64,000 nucleotides of DNA from Rebecca billardiae RCC1528 (Eukaryota > Haptophyta): the NCBI GenBank assembly GCA_965240325.2, contig OZ251223.1, positions 1,488,001 to 1,552,000 of the forward strand, in the 5' to 3' direction. Below, in pieces: positions 1 to 9,163 of this stretch (its first letter is position 1; every line of letters starts with the position of its first letter). Below the pieces are notes generated by a model. The model saw only the letters and a program-made list of their open reading frames with translations, searched no databases and was not told the origin of the DNA. The position numbers and the translations under genes are program-made.

Positions 1-2311
1 GCGGCGCGCGGCGCGCGCGGCGTGGCGGCAGCGGCGCACGCGTGAGCGCGTGCGCGGCGCGGCGCGCGGCGATGCCAAAGCATCGACCAAGGCCGTGGCG
101 CGGCGTGCGCACGCGCACCTGGTGCTCGCAGATCTTGTCGTACGCCCACAGCTGCGTGCCGTACCCGCGCACGTGGTTGAGGTGCAGCCTCCGCCGCCGC
201 AGCAGCTCCGCCCTGAGCACCGCCAGCCGGTCCGGGTCGCTGAGTTCGACCGTGTATGCCATGCGCCGCACAAAGATGAGACGGTTGTGCTCGGCGCTCC
301 CCTCGAGCACGCGCGCCCAGCGGCGCTGCCCGAGGCGCAGCGGGGGCGCGAGGGAGCCGGCCACCTGCGCGCGGGGGCCCGCCTGCTCGCGCGACGCGGA
401 GCGCGAAGCCGCCGGCGCCGACGCTGACTCCGACAGCTGAGAGGCTGACTCGGCGGCGGCCTCGGCGGCGACCGCGCGCGCGCCGCCCGGCGCGGCCGGC
501 GCGGCCGGCGCGCCCTGCGCGCCCGAGTCGGCGGCTGAGGCCGCGGCGTCCGAGCGCTCGTCGCCGCCGAGCAGCCTCGCCTCCCACATCTGCAGCTGGA
601 GCATCAGCAGCATCAGCTGCGCCGTGCGCCGCCCGAGCACGCCGCGCCACCACACCTGCAGCCGCCTAACGGCCGCGCGCGGGCGCGCGAGGCATACGCG
701 CATGTCTGGCACTCGCGAGGAAGCTTCCAGGAAAGTTCCGATGGCGCTGACGGCGCGGCGCTTGATCGCGATGCGCGTGTACAGCCGGAGGCGCCAGGTC
801 GCGCCCTTGAGCACGCGCAGCTTCCGCATGAAGTCGTCCACCGAGCGCACGAGCACGATCTGCTTCACGGCGCGCTGGATGCGCGCGTGCGCGCGCGCGC
901 GCGCCTCCGCGTGCCGAGCCCAGCGCAGCGATCGGCTGAGCGCGGAGCTGAAGCGCGCGTGCACGGCGAGCATCACCCAGACGCTCGCCTGCCGCTGGCG
1001 CTCGCGCTCCTCCGCGCGGATCTGCTCCAGGTTCTCGAACCGCTCGATCCGCTGCCACAGCGCCGCCTTCCGCGCCTCCTCCGCCTCCGCGATCGACGCG
1101 CGTCGCTCCGCGTTGGCGCGCAGCGCGGCGTCGCGCGCGGCCGCGCGCCGCGCGGCGAGCTTGGCGGGCGGCGGCGTGGCCCACGCCTCGGCGCGGTTGC
1201 GCTCGACGTGGGGCAGGCTGCTCGGCATGCGCTCCTTCGCCATCTCATCCGCCTGCCGCACGAAGAGCTTGCGCGCCTCCTCGTCCTCGCGCAGCGTGCG
1301 AAGCTTCTCGGAAATTTCCGACGCGACCGCTCGCGACTGGTAGTTGGCCACCGGCTGCACGATGCGCCGAGTGTACGCGGCCGAGGCGCTCGCGTCGAAG
1401 GGCGAGGCGCGCTTGCGCCGCGCGGCGGCGCCGCCGCCCTCCACCGCCGCCGCCGCCGTCTGCGCCCGCCCCAGCTGCTGCACCAGCGCGTGCGTCATCG
1501 GCGCCGCGCGCAGCGGGCCGCGGTGCCCATCCAGAGTGCTCGCGAGCGAGTGCAGGGCGTCCTCAAACGTGCGCGCGTGCTCGCGCGGCCCCTCGGCGCG
1601 CTCGGCGCGCAGGCCGGGCGGCGGCGACGCGCCGCGCGAGCCGTACGACGAGCCCTCGTCGCTGCTGCCCCCGAACAGCCCGCCCAGCGGCGACGCCGCG
1701 CGCTCGAGGGCGATCATCGCGCGGTTGGCGCGCCGCGTGAGCCCTGCCAGCGGTGAGGTCGCGCGCACGGATGGGAGCGAGGGCGAGAGCGTCGAGGGCG
1801 AGCGCGCGCGGCCGTCGACTGGGCTGCGCGCGCTCCTCCCGCGCCGCCGTCCGCGCGAATCGCCCCCGCTGCCCGCGCTCCCGCGCGACACTTGCTGCAG
1901 GTACACGCGAGAGCCTGCGCTGATGATCGAGGATGGCGCTGGGGACGTGCTCGGCCGCATCGAGCCGCCCGCGGAGTCGGGCGGCGTGCTCAGCTCGAGG
2001 TCGATCAGGTTGAGCCGCGACGCTCGCGACCGCCCGAGCGCGAGCGGCAGGGGGAGCGGCAGCACCCCCGGCGGAGGCGGAGGTGGCGGGCGGGGCGACT
2101 CTGCGATCGACGATACCGTTAGGACCGAGTCTGCAGCCAGCGAGGGCGGAGGTGTGGCCGCGAGGGAGCCGGCCGTGCCCGCGGTCGCCCGCCGACTCGC
2201 TGGCAGGCTGAGCCGCCGGCCGCCCGGCTGCGTCGGCCTCTTGCCCGCGCGCGGCACTCCCCCCGACGTCGCGGGCCGACCGTCGTCGCCGGCCGCGAGG
2301 GGCGTCACCAT
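1..2311 (-). CDS. Coiled-coil protein of unknown function (partial, runs off window start)
   Basis: An open frame begins at the ATG at 2311-2309, the first ATG after an in-frame TAA near 2403, and stays open to position 1. The first ~330 residues are low-complexity Ser/Pro/Arg-rich and probably disordered. From about residue 340 to 560 it becomes charged and helical, with runs such as SEISEKLRTLREDEEARKLF and AEERERQRQASVWVML, typical of coiled coil, followed by basic helices. A more ordered segment (LIFVRRMAYTVELSDPDRL, then GYGTQLWAYDKICEHQ) ends at 121. There GTGCGC follows CAG, matching splice donors elsewhere in this window, and the downstream translation turns into Arg/Ala noise. I infer that the exon ends near 119 and the rest lies outside. 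I do not recognise the family; a cytoskeletal or flagella-associated role is only a guess. Confidence 0.6.
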   Translation of the reverse strand, partial: MVTPLAAGDDGRPATSGGVPRAGKRPTQPGGRRLSLPASRRATAGTAGSLAATPPPSLAADSVLTVSSIAESPRPPPPPPPGVLPLPLPLALGRSRASRLNLIDLELSTPPDSAGGSMRPSTSPAPSSIISAGSRVYLQQVSRGSAGSGGDSRGRRRGRSARSPVDGRARSPSTLSPSLPSVRATSPLAGLTRRANRAMIALERAASPLGGLFGGSSDEGSSYGSRGASPPPGLRAERAEGPREHARTFEDALHSLASTLDGHRGPLRAAPMTHALVQQLGRAQTAAAAVEGGGAAARRKRASPFDASASAAYTRRIVQPVANYQSRAVASEISEKLRTLREDEEARKLFVRQADEMAKERMPSSLPHVERNRAEAWATPPPAKLAARRAAARDAALRANAERRASIAEAEEARKAALWQRIERFENLEQIRAEERERQRQASVWVMLAVHARFSSALSRSLRWARHAEARARAHARIQRAVKQIVLVRSVDDFMRKLRVLKGATWRLRLYTRIAIKRRAVSAIGTFLEASSRVPDMRVCLARPRAAVRRLQVWWRGVLGRRTAQLMLLMLQLQMWEARLLGGDERSDAAASAADSGAQGAPAAPAAPGGARAVAAEAAAESASQLSESASAPAASRSASREQAGPRAQVAGSLAPPLRLGQRRWARVLEGSAEHNRLIFVRRMAYTVELSDPDRLAVLRAELLRRRRLHLNHVRGYGTQLWAYDKICEHQVRVRTPRHGLGRCFGIAARRAAHALTRAPLPPRRARRAP

Positions 2312-2961
2312 CGTGAGTGCCGCGCCTCTGATACCGAGATCGGACGCGAGACGAAGAGAAACGGCGGCGCTCTCCCGGCGGCGGAAAGCGCGGCCGCCTT
2401 ACCATTCTTTATTTACATATTCGATCGGATTACGACCATCGCCTTGACATAGGCACCATTTATTCACAACAGATTGGGGTGCATAGCAGAGTTCATTCCT
2501 TTATAGAGTTGCAAACGTGTATGGGCTATGTGCGCACCGGTCGTAAAGCATATCTCGCCATTCTTTGTATTATCTGGATATATCACAGCCAATCTTGAAC
2601 CAAATGAGAATTTCTCAAATTCTCAAAAGTTCGTAGCCTAAAGAGGGGTCAAGCTGGAAAGCCCATCACTCATAAGCAACCGCCCTTGCCTTAAGCCTGT
2701 CACAAGCCTGGCCCAATCAACCAACGGCAACTCAGACACAGAAGTACTTTGCTAATCTCGCCTGCCTGAGCTGTACATGTGCGTCTCGTATTCTGACTGA
2801 GTGAACTGTCGCTAACTATAGTGGTATGACGACATCAGTAGTTATAGCAATTCGAAGATTCATGAGCAGCCGGTCGTCAATGATGCCAGTGCATCACCGC
2901 GGTCCCAGCAATAATTATATATTATATATAATAATCTCATCAGCAGTCTGATTGGCAGCCG
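2312..2961. other. Intergenic, AT-richer, no gene seen
   Basis: This stretch separates two minus-strand genes. It is markedly AT-richer than the flanking coding DNA and has no long open frame. It contains one copy of a short dispersed repeat (2749-2808) and an AT run near 2913-2935, just downstream of the Sel1 gene stop, where its 3' UTR would lie. Confidence 0.6.
2749..2808 (-). repeat. Dispersed short repeat, copy 1
   Basis: Contains CTCGCCTGCCTGAGCTGT followed by TGTGCGTCTCGTATTCTGA, an inverted copy of the sequence near 6124-6190 and 9164-9210. It lies about 150-210 bp past the stop of the minus-strand Sel1 gene. Five copies occur in the window (see findings). Confidence 0.55.
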
Positions 2962-5900
2962 TCATGATGAATTCGTCATCAACGCAGCCGCAGCGCGCCA
3001 CTCCGTGCAGTGCGGCTTGTGCATTTTCCACGCGCTCCGCAGGTGCTCGCGGCAGCAGAAGACCGCCACGAGGCACCGCTCGCACTTCTTCACGCCACGG
3101 CCCGACTTGGCGCACACCATGCAGCACGCAGCGGCCACCTCGCGATCTACAGCATAGTCGCCGAGCACCTTGCTCGGATCCACCACGGAGCCGTCAAGCT
3201 CGTGCCCTCGGCGCAGCAGCCGCACTCCCTCAGCCACGTCGCGCTGCACGGCCCCGCCTGCAAGCAGCAGGCGCGCCAATGCCAAGTGGGCATGTGGCTG
3301 GCCGCCGTCGATGGCCAGCCGGAACCAGCGCGCCGCCTCAGCCATATCCTGCGGCACGCCCTCGCCTCGTTCGTAGCTCCTGCCCAGGTTGGCCTGCGCA
3401 ACTGCGTAGCCCTGCTCGGCCGCCAGCCGGTACAAGCGCACCGCCTCGGCCGTATCCTGCGGCATGCCCTCGCCTCGTTCGTGGCACCAGCCCAGGTTGT
3501 TCTGCGCAGCTGCAATGCCCTGCTCGGCCGCCAGCCGGTACAAGCGCACCGCCTCGGCCGTATCCAGCGGCACGCCCTTGCCTCGTTCGTAGCACAGGCC
3601 CAGGTTGGTCTGCGCAACTGCATTGCCCTGCTCGGCCGCCAGCCGATACCAGCGCACCGCCTCGGCCGTATCCTGCTGCACGCCCTCGCCTCGGTCGTAG
3701 CTCCTGCCCAGGTTGGCCTGCGCAACTGCATTGCCCTGCTCGGCCGCCAGCCGGTACAAGCGCACCGCCTCGGCCGTATCCTGTGGCACGCCCTCGCCTA
3801 AATTGTAGCACCTGCCCAGGCTGTACTGCCCAGCTGCATCGCCCTGCTCGGCCGCCAGCCGAAACAAGCGCACCGCCTCGGCCACATCCTGCGGCACGCC
3901 CTCGCCTCGTTCGTAGCTCCTGCCCAGGTTGACCTGCGCAACTGCGTAGCCCTGCTCGGCCGCCAGCCGGTACAAGCGCACCGCCTCGGCCGTATCCTGC
4001 GGCACGCCCTTGCCTCGTTCGTAGCACAGGCCCAGGTTGGTCTGCGCAGCTGCAATGCCCTGCTCGGCCGCCAGCCGGTACAAGCGCACCGCCTCGGCCG
4101 TATCCTGCGGCATGCCCTCGCCTCGTTCGTGGCACCAGCCCAGGTTGTTCTGCGCAGCTGCAATGCCCTGCTCGGCCGCCAGCCGGTACAAGCGCACCGC
4201 CTCGGCCGTATCCAGCGGCACGCCCTTACCTCGTTCGTAGCACAGGCCCAGGTTGGTCTGCGCAACTGCATTGCCCTGCTCGGCCGCCAGCCGATACCAG
4301 CGCACCGCCTCGGCCACATCCTGCGGCACGCCCTCGCCTCGGTCGTAGCTCCTGCCCAGGTTGGCCTGCGCAACTGCATTGCCCTGCTCGGCCGCCAGCC
4401 GGTACAAGCGCACCGCCTCGGCCGTATCCTGTGGCACGCCCTCGCCTAAATTGTAGCACCTGCCCAGGCTGTACTGCCCAGCTGCATCGCCCTGCTCGGC
4501 CGTCAGCCGAAACAAGCGCACCGCCTCGGCCACATCCTGCGGCACGCCCTCGCCTCGTTCGTAGCTCCTGCCCAGGTTGACCTGCGCAACTGCGTAGCCC
4601 TGCTCGGCCGCCAGCCGGTACAAGCGCACCGCCTCGGCCGTATCCTGCGGCACGCCCTTGCCTCGTTCGTAGCACAGGCCCAGGTTGGTCTGCGCAGCTG
4701 CATTGCCCTGCTCGGCCGCCAGCCGGTACCAGCGCATCGCCTCGGCCATATCCTGCGGCACGCCCTTGCCTCGTTCGTAGCACATGCCCAGGTTGGTCTG
4801 CGCAACTGCATTGCCCTGCTCGGCCGCCAGTCGATACAAGCGCACCGCCTCGGCCATATCCTGGGACACTCCCTCGCCTAAATTGTAGCACCTGCCCAGG
4901 CTGTACTGCCCAGCTGCATCGCCCTGCTCGGCCGCCAGCCGAAACAAGCGCACCGCCTCGACCACATCCTGCGGCACGCCCTCGCCTCGTTCGTAGCTCC
5001 TGCCCAGGTTGTTCTGCGCAACTGCAAAGCCCTGCTCGGCGGCCAGCCGGTACAAGCGCACCGCCTCGGCCACATCCTGCTGCACGCCCTCGCCTCGTTC
5101 GTAGCTCCTGCCCAGGTTGTTCTGCGCAACTGCAAAGCCCTGCTCGGCGGCCAGCCGGTACAAGCGCACCGCCTCGGCCACATCCTGCGGCACGCCCTCG
5201 CCTCGTTCGTAGCACCTGCCCAGGTTGTTCTGCGCAGCTGCATCGCCCTGCTCGGCCGCCAGCCGATACCAGCGCACCGCCTCGGCCACATCCTGCGGCA
5301 CGCCCTCGCCTCGTTCGTAGCTCCTGCCCAGGTTGTTCTGCGCAGCTGCAAAGCCCTGCTCGGCGGCCAGCCGGTACAAGCGCACCGCCTCGGCCACATC
5401 CTGCTGCACGCCCTCGCCTCGTTCGTAGCTCCTGCCCAGGTTGTTCTGCGCAACTGCAAAGCCCTGCTCGGCCGCCAGCCGATACCAGCGCACCGCCTCG
5501 GCCACATCCTGCGGCACGCCCTCGCCTCGTTCGTAGCTCCTGCCCAAGTTGGTCTGCGCAGCTGCATTACCCTGCTCGGTCGCCAGCCGGTACCAGCGCA
5601 CAGCCTCAGTCACATCCTGCGGCACGCCCTCGCCTCGTTCGTAGCGCATGCCCAGGTTGGTCTGCGCAGTTGCAAAGCCCTGCTCGGCTGCCAGCCGGTA
5701 CCAGCGCGCCGCCTCCACGAAATCCAGCGGCACGCCCTCGCCTCGTTCGTGGCACCAGCCCAGGTCGGTCTGCGCAGTTGCATCGCCCTGCTCGGCCGCC
5801 AGCCGGTACCAGCGCGCAGCCTCGGCCCAATTCGGGACGGCCGCCTCGATCTCGCCCAACCGTCGTTGCGCTTGCGCAAACCCACGATTCGCAGCTACGG

Positions 5901-6039
5901 TATAGAGGCGAGCCGCCTCGCCGACGTCCCGGGCGACGCCGTCGCCCGATTCGGTGCGCGTCGCCAGCAGGAAGGTCGCACGTGCGTCGCCCCGCCCCGC
6001 CCTGCGCCGGAGCATGCGGACCGCGGCATCGCCCGCCAT
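2962..6039 (-). CDS. Sel1-repeat protein with C-terminal MYND zinc finger (24 repeats)
   Basis: 1025-aa protein from the ATG at 6039. After a 77-residue N-terminal cap come 24 tandem 36-residue Sel1-like (TPR-related) repeats, residues 78-941, with consensus YRLAAEQG-AAQ-NLG-YERGEGVPQD-AEAVR. The C-terminus (about 973-1011) is a MYND zinc finger: CMVC, then CERC, then FCCREH and HKPHC, with His replacing one usual Cys ligand. Sel1 arrays form alpha-solenoids that scaffold protein complexes, and MYND fingers bind proline-rich partners, so an adaptor role is likely; no enzyme domain is visible. Repeats 11-16 and 17-22 form a near-exact 648-bp block duplication. A shorter paralogue with the same N- and C-caps lies at 34730-36397 on the other strand. 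No intron is apparent. Confidence 0.9.
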   Translation of the reverse strand: MAGDAAVRMLRRRAGRGDARATFLLATRTESGDGVARDVGEAARLYTVAANRGFAQAQRRLGEIEAAVPNWAEAARWYRLAAEQGDATAQTDLGWCHERGEGVPLDFVEAARWYRLAAEQGFATAQTNLGMRYERGEGVPQDVTEAVRWYRLATEQGNAAAQTNLGRSYERGEGVPQDVAEAVRWYRLAAEQGFAVAQNNLGRSYERGEGVQQDVAEAVRLYRLAAEQGFAAAQNNLGRSYERGEGVPQDVAEAVRWYRLAAEQGDAAAQNNLGRCYERGEGVPQDVAEAVRLYRLAAEQGFAVAQNNLGRSYERGEGVQQDVAEAVRLYRLAAEQGFAVAQNNLGRSYERGEGVPQDVVEAVRLFRLAAEQGDAAGQYSLGRCYNLGEGVSQDMAEAVRLYRLAAEQGNAVAQTNLGMCYERGKGVPQDMAEAMRWYRLAAEQGNAAAQTNLGLCYERGKGVPQDTAEAVRLYRLAAEQGYAVAQVNLGRSYERGEGVPQDVAEAVRLFRLTAEQGDAAGQYSLGRCYNLGEGVPQDTAEAVRLYRLAAEQGNAVAQANLGRSYDRGEGVPQDVAEAVRWYRLAAEQGNAVAQTNLGLCYERGKGVPLDTAEAVRLYRLAAEQGIAAAQNNLGWCHERGEGMPQDTAEAVRLYRLAAEQGIAAAQTNLGLCYERGKGVPQDTAEAVRLYRLAAEQGYAVAQVNLGRSYERGEGVPQDVAEAVRLFRLAAEQGDAAGQYSLGRCYNLGEGVPQDTAEAVRLYRLAAEQGNAVAQANLGRSYDRGEGVQQDTAEAVRWYRLAAEQGNAVAQTNLGLCYERGKGVPLDTAEAVRLYRLAAEQGIAAAQNNLGWCHERGEGMPQDTAEAVRLYRLAAEQGYAVAQANLGRSYERGEGVPQDMAEAARWFRLAIDGGQPHAHLALARLLLAGGAVQRDVAEGVRLLRRGHELDGSVVDPSKVLGDYAVDREVAAACCMVCAKSGRGVKKCERCLVAVFCCREHLRSAWKMHKPHCTEWRAAAALMTNSS
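3433..4080 (-). repeat. Higher-order Sel1 block, copy B (repeats 17-22)
   Basis: Six 36-residue units (648 bp) in the same order as copy A immediately upstream in the gene. Diagnostic variants recur in order: YAVAQVNLG, DAAGQYSLGRCYNLGEG, NAVAQANLGRSYDRG, NLGLCYERGKGVPLD, IAAAQNNLGWCHERGEG. Confidence 0.85.
4081..4728 (-). repeat. Higher-order Sel1 block, copy A (repeats 11-16)
   Basis: Partner of the 3433-4080 block at an exact 648-bp offset. Unit types match one for one, so the array grew recently by segmental duplication of six repeats, as well as by older single-unit duplication. Confidence 0.85.
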
Positions 6040-6773
6040 CGGTGACTTCTCGCGCCGGCGCGCCCTCGTTGAGTGGCCTTGCTGCGCACGCCTACGTATT
6101 TAATAAAGTACTCCGCCAGTACAGTTTAATAAGAGACGTACACCAAAGGAAATGCACGTGTACAGCTCAGGCAGGCGAGATTGACGCCCGCCAACTGTCA
6201 CCGCCCAATGAAGCTGTGGCCGATGGTAGCGTTCAGCCGTCCGCCTGCGAGGCCTGGATGAGGGCTGCGGCCGCCTCGCGGCCAGTACCGCTCCATCGGC
6301 GGCCGGCGGCTTCGGACTCCTCACTCCTTTGGCCGGACTGCCCAGGGCGGCGGCGGCGGCCGTTGGCGCAGACGCGCCACGCCGTACTGTTTTCCCCCGC
6401 CCCCGCCGCTGCGAAGGCGGCGGGGGTGCGCTGCTTGCCTCCGCAGGCGAGCAGCGAGCGGCTTACGCCGGGCACGTGGACCTGCCCACCCTTCATGTGA
6501 GTTGTCGTTGAGGTCCCAGGCATCAATGTTATTCAATCGCGCCCGCGCCGGGCCGCCCTGCTCGCGCGCGCCTCAGTACGCGCCGTCAGAGCTCCGACGC
6601 GCGCCGGGCGGGCGCCATCGAAGATATACGTACGCGCTACTCGCTAGCGTTATTTAAATATAAAAGCGTATCTTCCCCGCGGCCAACAAAGAGATACAGC
6701 AGTCCGACGACAGAATCATCGATCGTCAGAGTATATGCATGTACAATTTGGCGGCCCGCGGCGACGCGGGCGG
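6040..6773. other. Intergenic with dispersed-repeat copy, no gene seen
   Basis: Lies between the Sel1 gene start and the 3' end of the fucosyltransferase-like gene. It holds the dispersed repeat at 6124-6300 and otherwise only short, GC-biased frames with no recognisable domain. Confidence 0.55.
6124..6300 (+). repeat. Dispersed repeat, copy 2 (longer form)
   Basis: Shares AATAAGAGACG, CAGCTCAGGCAGGCGA, the GCCGATGGTAGCG segment and a GAGGGCTGC-GCCGCCT tail with the copy at 9164-9365. The longer unit is about 180-200 bp. An extra ~18-bp insertion sits between the first two blocks. Confidence 0.55.
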
Positions 6774-8096
6774 CTACAGCCCGGCCCGCTGCTGCCCCAG
6801 CTCGACCCACTGCGGCCTGGCGCGCTCGCAGCCCGCCCCTGCGCGGTCGAGCCTGTCCTCGAGCAAGTGCACCCGCGCGCCGTGCACCGACTGCGCCACC
6901 GCGGCCGCCGTGAGCCCAAAGCCCGAGGGCGAGACGATGAGCGTCGGGCAGCGGGCGAGCAGCGCCCACTCGCCCATCTGCTGCGTGACCACGCGGCGGC
7001 GGCGCGCACTCGAGCCGCCGCCGGGGTCCTCCGCGTACGCGCGAAGCGCCGACCACGACCCTCCGCCCGCGCCCGAGTGCTGGGCGTCAAAGGCGGCGGT
7101 GCGGAGGCGGCGCGCGCCCAGCCGGCGCTGCGCGTCTGCGCGCAGCGAGGGCGAGTCCGTCGCGAGGTACCACACGCCGGGCGCGCCGCGCGCGCGGCCC
7201 ACGTCGCGCGCGCACTCGAAGAACGCGGCGAAGTCCTCCATCGTCAGGTTGCGCGCGTCGTCCGCTGTCAGCTCAGCGTCGGCCGCGGGCCCGCCGCCGC
7301 CGCCGCCGCCGCCGCGCGCGCGCGACGAGCGCGCGCCGCCGCGGAGCGCGCGCCGCTGCCTCTGGGTTCGGCCGCCGTGCGCGCGCGCCCTGCCCTGCCG
7401 CAGCAGCACGCCCGTGCGAATCTGCATGCACACCAGCCCCTCGTGCCGCGCCGAGCCCACCGCCGCGTCGCCGAGCACCCCGGCGACCGCCTCGTGCGCG
7501 CGCGCACTCGGCCGCAGCAGGAAGGAGAGCGCGCAAGCGCTCAGCGCGGTCGCCGACGCGGCGTGGGCGTGGGCGGGCATGCGTGCGGCCCACGGCTCGC
7601 GGGAGAGGAGGTGCGCGGTGATCCCACGATTGCCGACCAGCAGCTCCCACCGCGTCCGGTCGGCGCGCCCCGCCTCGATCTCGCGCAGGAAGGTGAGCAG
7701 GTGCTTGCCGTGCTGCATGAATTGAACAAGGGCGTACTCGCCTCCGCTGCGGCACACGCCCTTGTGCGCGCGCGCGAGGCAGTCGTCGAAGTCGTCGGCG
7801 CGCGCGACGGCGGCGAGCCCCGCCGGGAGCCCCTCGGCGCCGCCGCCCACCGCCCTCAGCCCGCTCCCCCACTCGATCGCGTCCGCCGCCTCCGGCCAGA
7901 AGACGAGCAGCGGCCGATCGTGGAGAAACGAGACCCAGAAGGCGGAGAGGAGGCCGGCGAGTACGTCGCCGATGCCGCGCGTCGGGCGGACGAACACTAC
8001 GCCGCCGCCGCCGCTGAGGCCACCGCGACGGTCGGCTTGCCGCCTCGCCCAGCTCTCGAGCCACTCCTGCCGCGTGCAGTTCGCGCCCGCCGCCAT
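6774..8096 (-). CDS. Putative fucosyltransferase-like protein
   Basis: About 440 aa when started at the ATG at 8096 (MAAGANCTRQEW...); the frame is open further upstream but would run into the divergent gene. Features match the fucosyltransferase superfamily (GT37/O-fucosyltransferase-like): an N-terminal GIGDVLAGLLSAFWVSFLHD helix like the GxGN/GIGD motif, a central VCMQIRTG strand-turn resembling the donor-binding IRTF/HxR region, a LATDSPSLRADAQRRLG segment and a C-terminal TQQMGEWALLARCPTLIVSP motif, where these enzymes keep Glu and a Ser-rich loop. A Gly/Arg-rich low-complexity insert lies in the middle. No clear signal anchor follows the chosen start, which is odd for a Golgi enzyme; a missing 5' exon is possible. 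Family assignment is by motif only. Confidence 0.55.
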   Translation of the reverse strand: MAAGANCTRQEWLESWARRQADRRGGLSGGGGVVFVRPTRGIGDVLAGLLSAFWVSFLHDRPLLVFWPEAADAIEWGSGLRAVGGGAEGLPAGLAAVARADDFDDCLARAHKGVCRSGGEYALVQFMQHGKHLLTFLREIEAGRADRTRWELLVGNRGITAHLLSREPWAARMPAHAHAASATALSACALSFLLRPSARAHEAVAGVLGDAAVGSARHEGLVCMQIRTGVLLRQGRARAHGGRTQRQRRALRGGARSSRARGGGGGGGGPAADAELTADDARNLTMEDFAAFFECARDVGRARGAPGVWYLATDSPSLRADAQRRLGARRLRTAAFDAQHSGAGGGSWSALRAYAEDPGGGSSARRRRVVTQQMGEWALLARCPTLIVSPSGFGLTAAAVAQSVHGARVHLLEDRLDRAGAGCERARPQWVELGQQRAGL

Positions 8097-8158
8097 CGTG
8101 TGCCTGGCGGCGCCCAACGACAACTTGCTGACGAGTGTTGTTGGGCCGTGCAGCAGCG
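8097..8158. promoter_or_regulatory. 62-bp shared upstream region of a divergent pair
   Basis: Only 62 bp separate the ATGs of the fucosyltransferase-like gene (-) and the XLF-like gene (+), so both promoters and 5' UTRs must fit here or overlap the genes. A near-palindrome (GCCCAACGACAAC at 8111-8123 against GTTGTTGGGC at 8137-8146) sits inside and could be a symmetric factor site. Confidence 0.4.
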
Positions 8159-9121
8159 ATGGCGGCGGCCGGGTTCGACTGGCAGAGCGAGCTCGCGGCG
8201 GCGCCGCTTCGCCCGCTGCCGTGCGGCGACGGCGGCTCAAACCTGCTGTACGCGAAGCTGTGGCTCGCGGCCGCCTCTTCCGACGAGCAGGACGCCGACC
8301 CAGACCCGTTGTCCGTTCGCCACGCCCTGCTGCTGACAGATCTGCTGAACGTTTGGTGCGCGGCGCTCCCGTGGCGCGAGGCCCTCGACGCGCTGGACAG
8401 CGCGGAGGACAATCCGTCCGGCAGGGCGATGCCGTTCGCAGGGATGCTGCACAAAGTGCACGGCGTGATCTACGGCGACCCTGCCTCGCCAGACGAGGTG
8501 AGCATCGACACGTCCGATCGGTCTGCGCTTCGCGTGAAGGTTTGGATCAGCAAGCGCTGGCACGTGCCGTTCACGTGCCGAGTGCAGGAGCGCGAGGCCG
8601 CCGCGGCGCTCCTCCGCGAGCAGGTGACGCTGCCCGTGCTCCAGATCTGCGCCTTCCTGCTGCACCGCGCGCCCGCCCTCGCGGACGGCGGCGAGGGCGC
8701 GGTGAGCGACGCGCTCGTGCACGCGGCCGAGCACGACCTGCTCGACTTCAGCGGCGTCGTCGGGGACGTGTACTCGGCGCTGATGCGGCAGCGGGTCGCG
8801 CGCGCGCGCGCGGAGGGCGCGGCGGCGCTGGGTGCGGCGCCGGCCGCCGACGCCGCGCCTGCCGCCGCGCCGCCGGCCGGCGCTGACGAGGGCGAAGCAC
8901 AAGGGCCACAACCACCACCCGCGCGCACAGCAGAGTCGGCACCCGAGGCTGAGCATCAGCCGTGCCCTACACAGCCCAGCGAGCGCAGAGAGGCTTCATC
9001 GTCGGGTGATGCGGCGCCTGCGCCCAACCCCTTCCTTCGACCGGGCGGCGGCAACCCGTTCCGCTACTCGAAGCCTCTCAAGGCCAGCAAGCGCAGCCGG
9101 ACTGGCGGTGGCGGCTTCTGA
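8159..9121 (+). CDS. NHEJ1: XLF/NHEJ1-like non-homologous end-joining factor
   Basis: 320 aa from the ATG at 8159. The N-terminal ~180 residues follow the XLF head domain: a first strand with LLYAKLWLA, then HALLLTDLLNVW (XLF has a similar strand-helix ending in VW), a Pro-Phe-containing helix (MPFAGMLHKVHGVI), a strand (ALRVKVWISKRWHVPFTC), then the long LL-rich helix expected to start the dimerising coiled coil. After a low-complexity Ala/Pro linker the extreme C-terminus is basic and ends in Phe (KASKRSRTGGGGF), the layout of the Ku-binding motif at XLF tails. In the known pathway XLF pairs with XRCC4 filaments and Ku to bridge broken DNA ends in the nucleus. Identification is by fold pattern and tail motif, without a search. 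Confidence 0.65.
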   Translation: MAAAGFDWQSELAAAPLRPLPCGDGGSNLLYAKLWLAAASSDEQDADPDPLSVRHALLLTDLLNVWCAALPWREALDALDSAEDNPSGRAMPFAGMLHKVHGVIYGDPASPDEVSIDTSDRSALRVKVWISKRWHVPFTCRVQEREAAAALLREQVTLPVLQICAFLLHRAPALADGGEGAVSDALVHAAEHDLLDFSGVVGDVYSALMRQRVARARAEGAAALGAAPAADAAPAAAPPAGADEGEAQGPQPPPARTAESAPEAEHQPCPTQPSERREASSSGDAAPAPNPFLRPGGGNPFRYSKPLKASKRSRTGGGGF

Positions 9122-9163
9122 CGATGTGCAGCAAGTTTGGGGGTAGCTACTACTAACTACAGT

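Noticed and set aside
3010-5215. Open frames with repeated LGRQPVQAHRLGRI-type or GGRAGRCSC-type translations over the long Sel1 gene
   Set aside because: They are alternate-frame and antisense readings of the 108-bp Sel1 units; the Sel1 frame is the only one with conserved family positions and a MYND finger.
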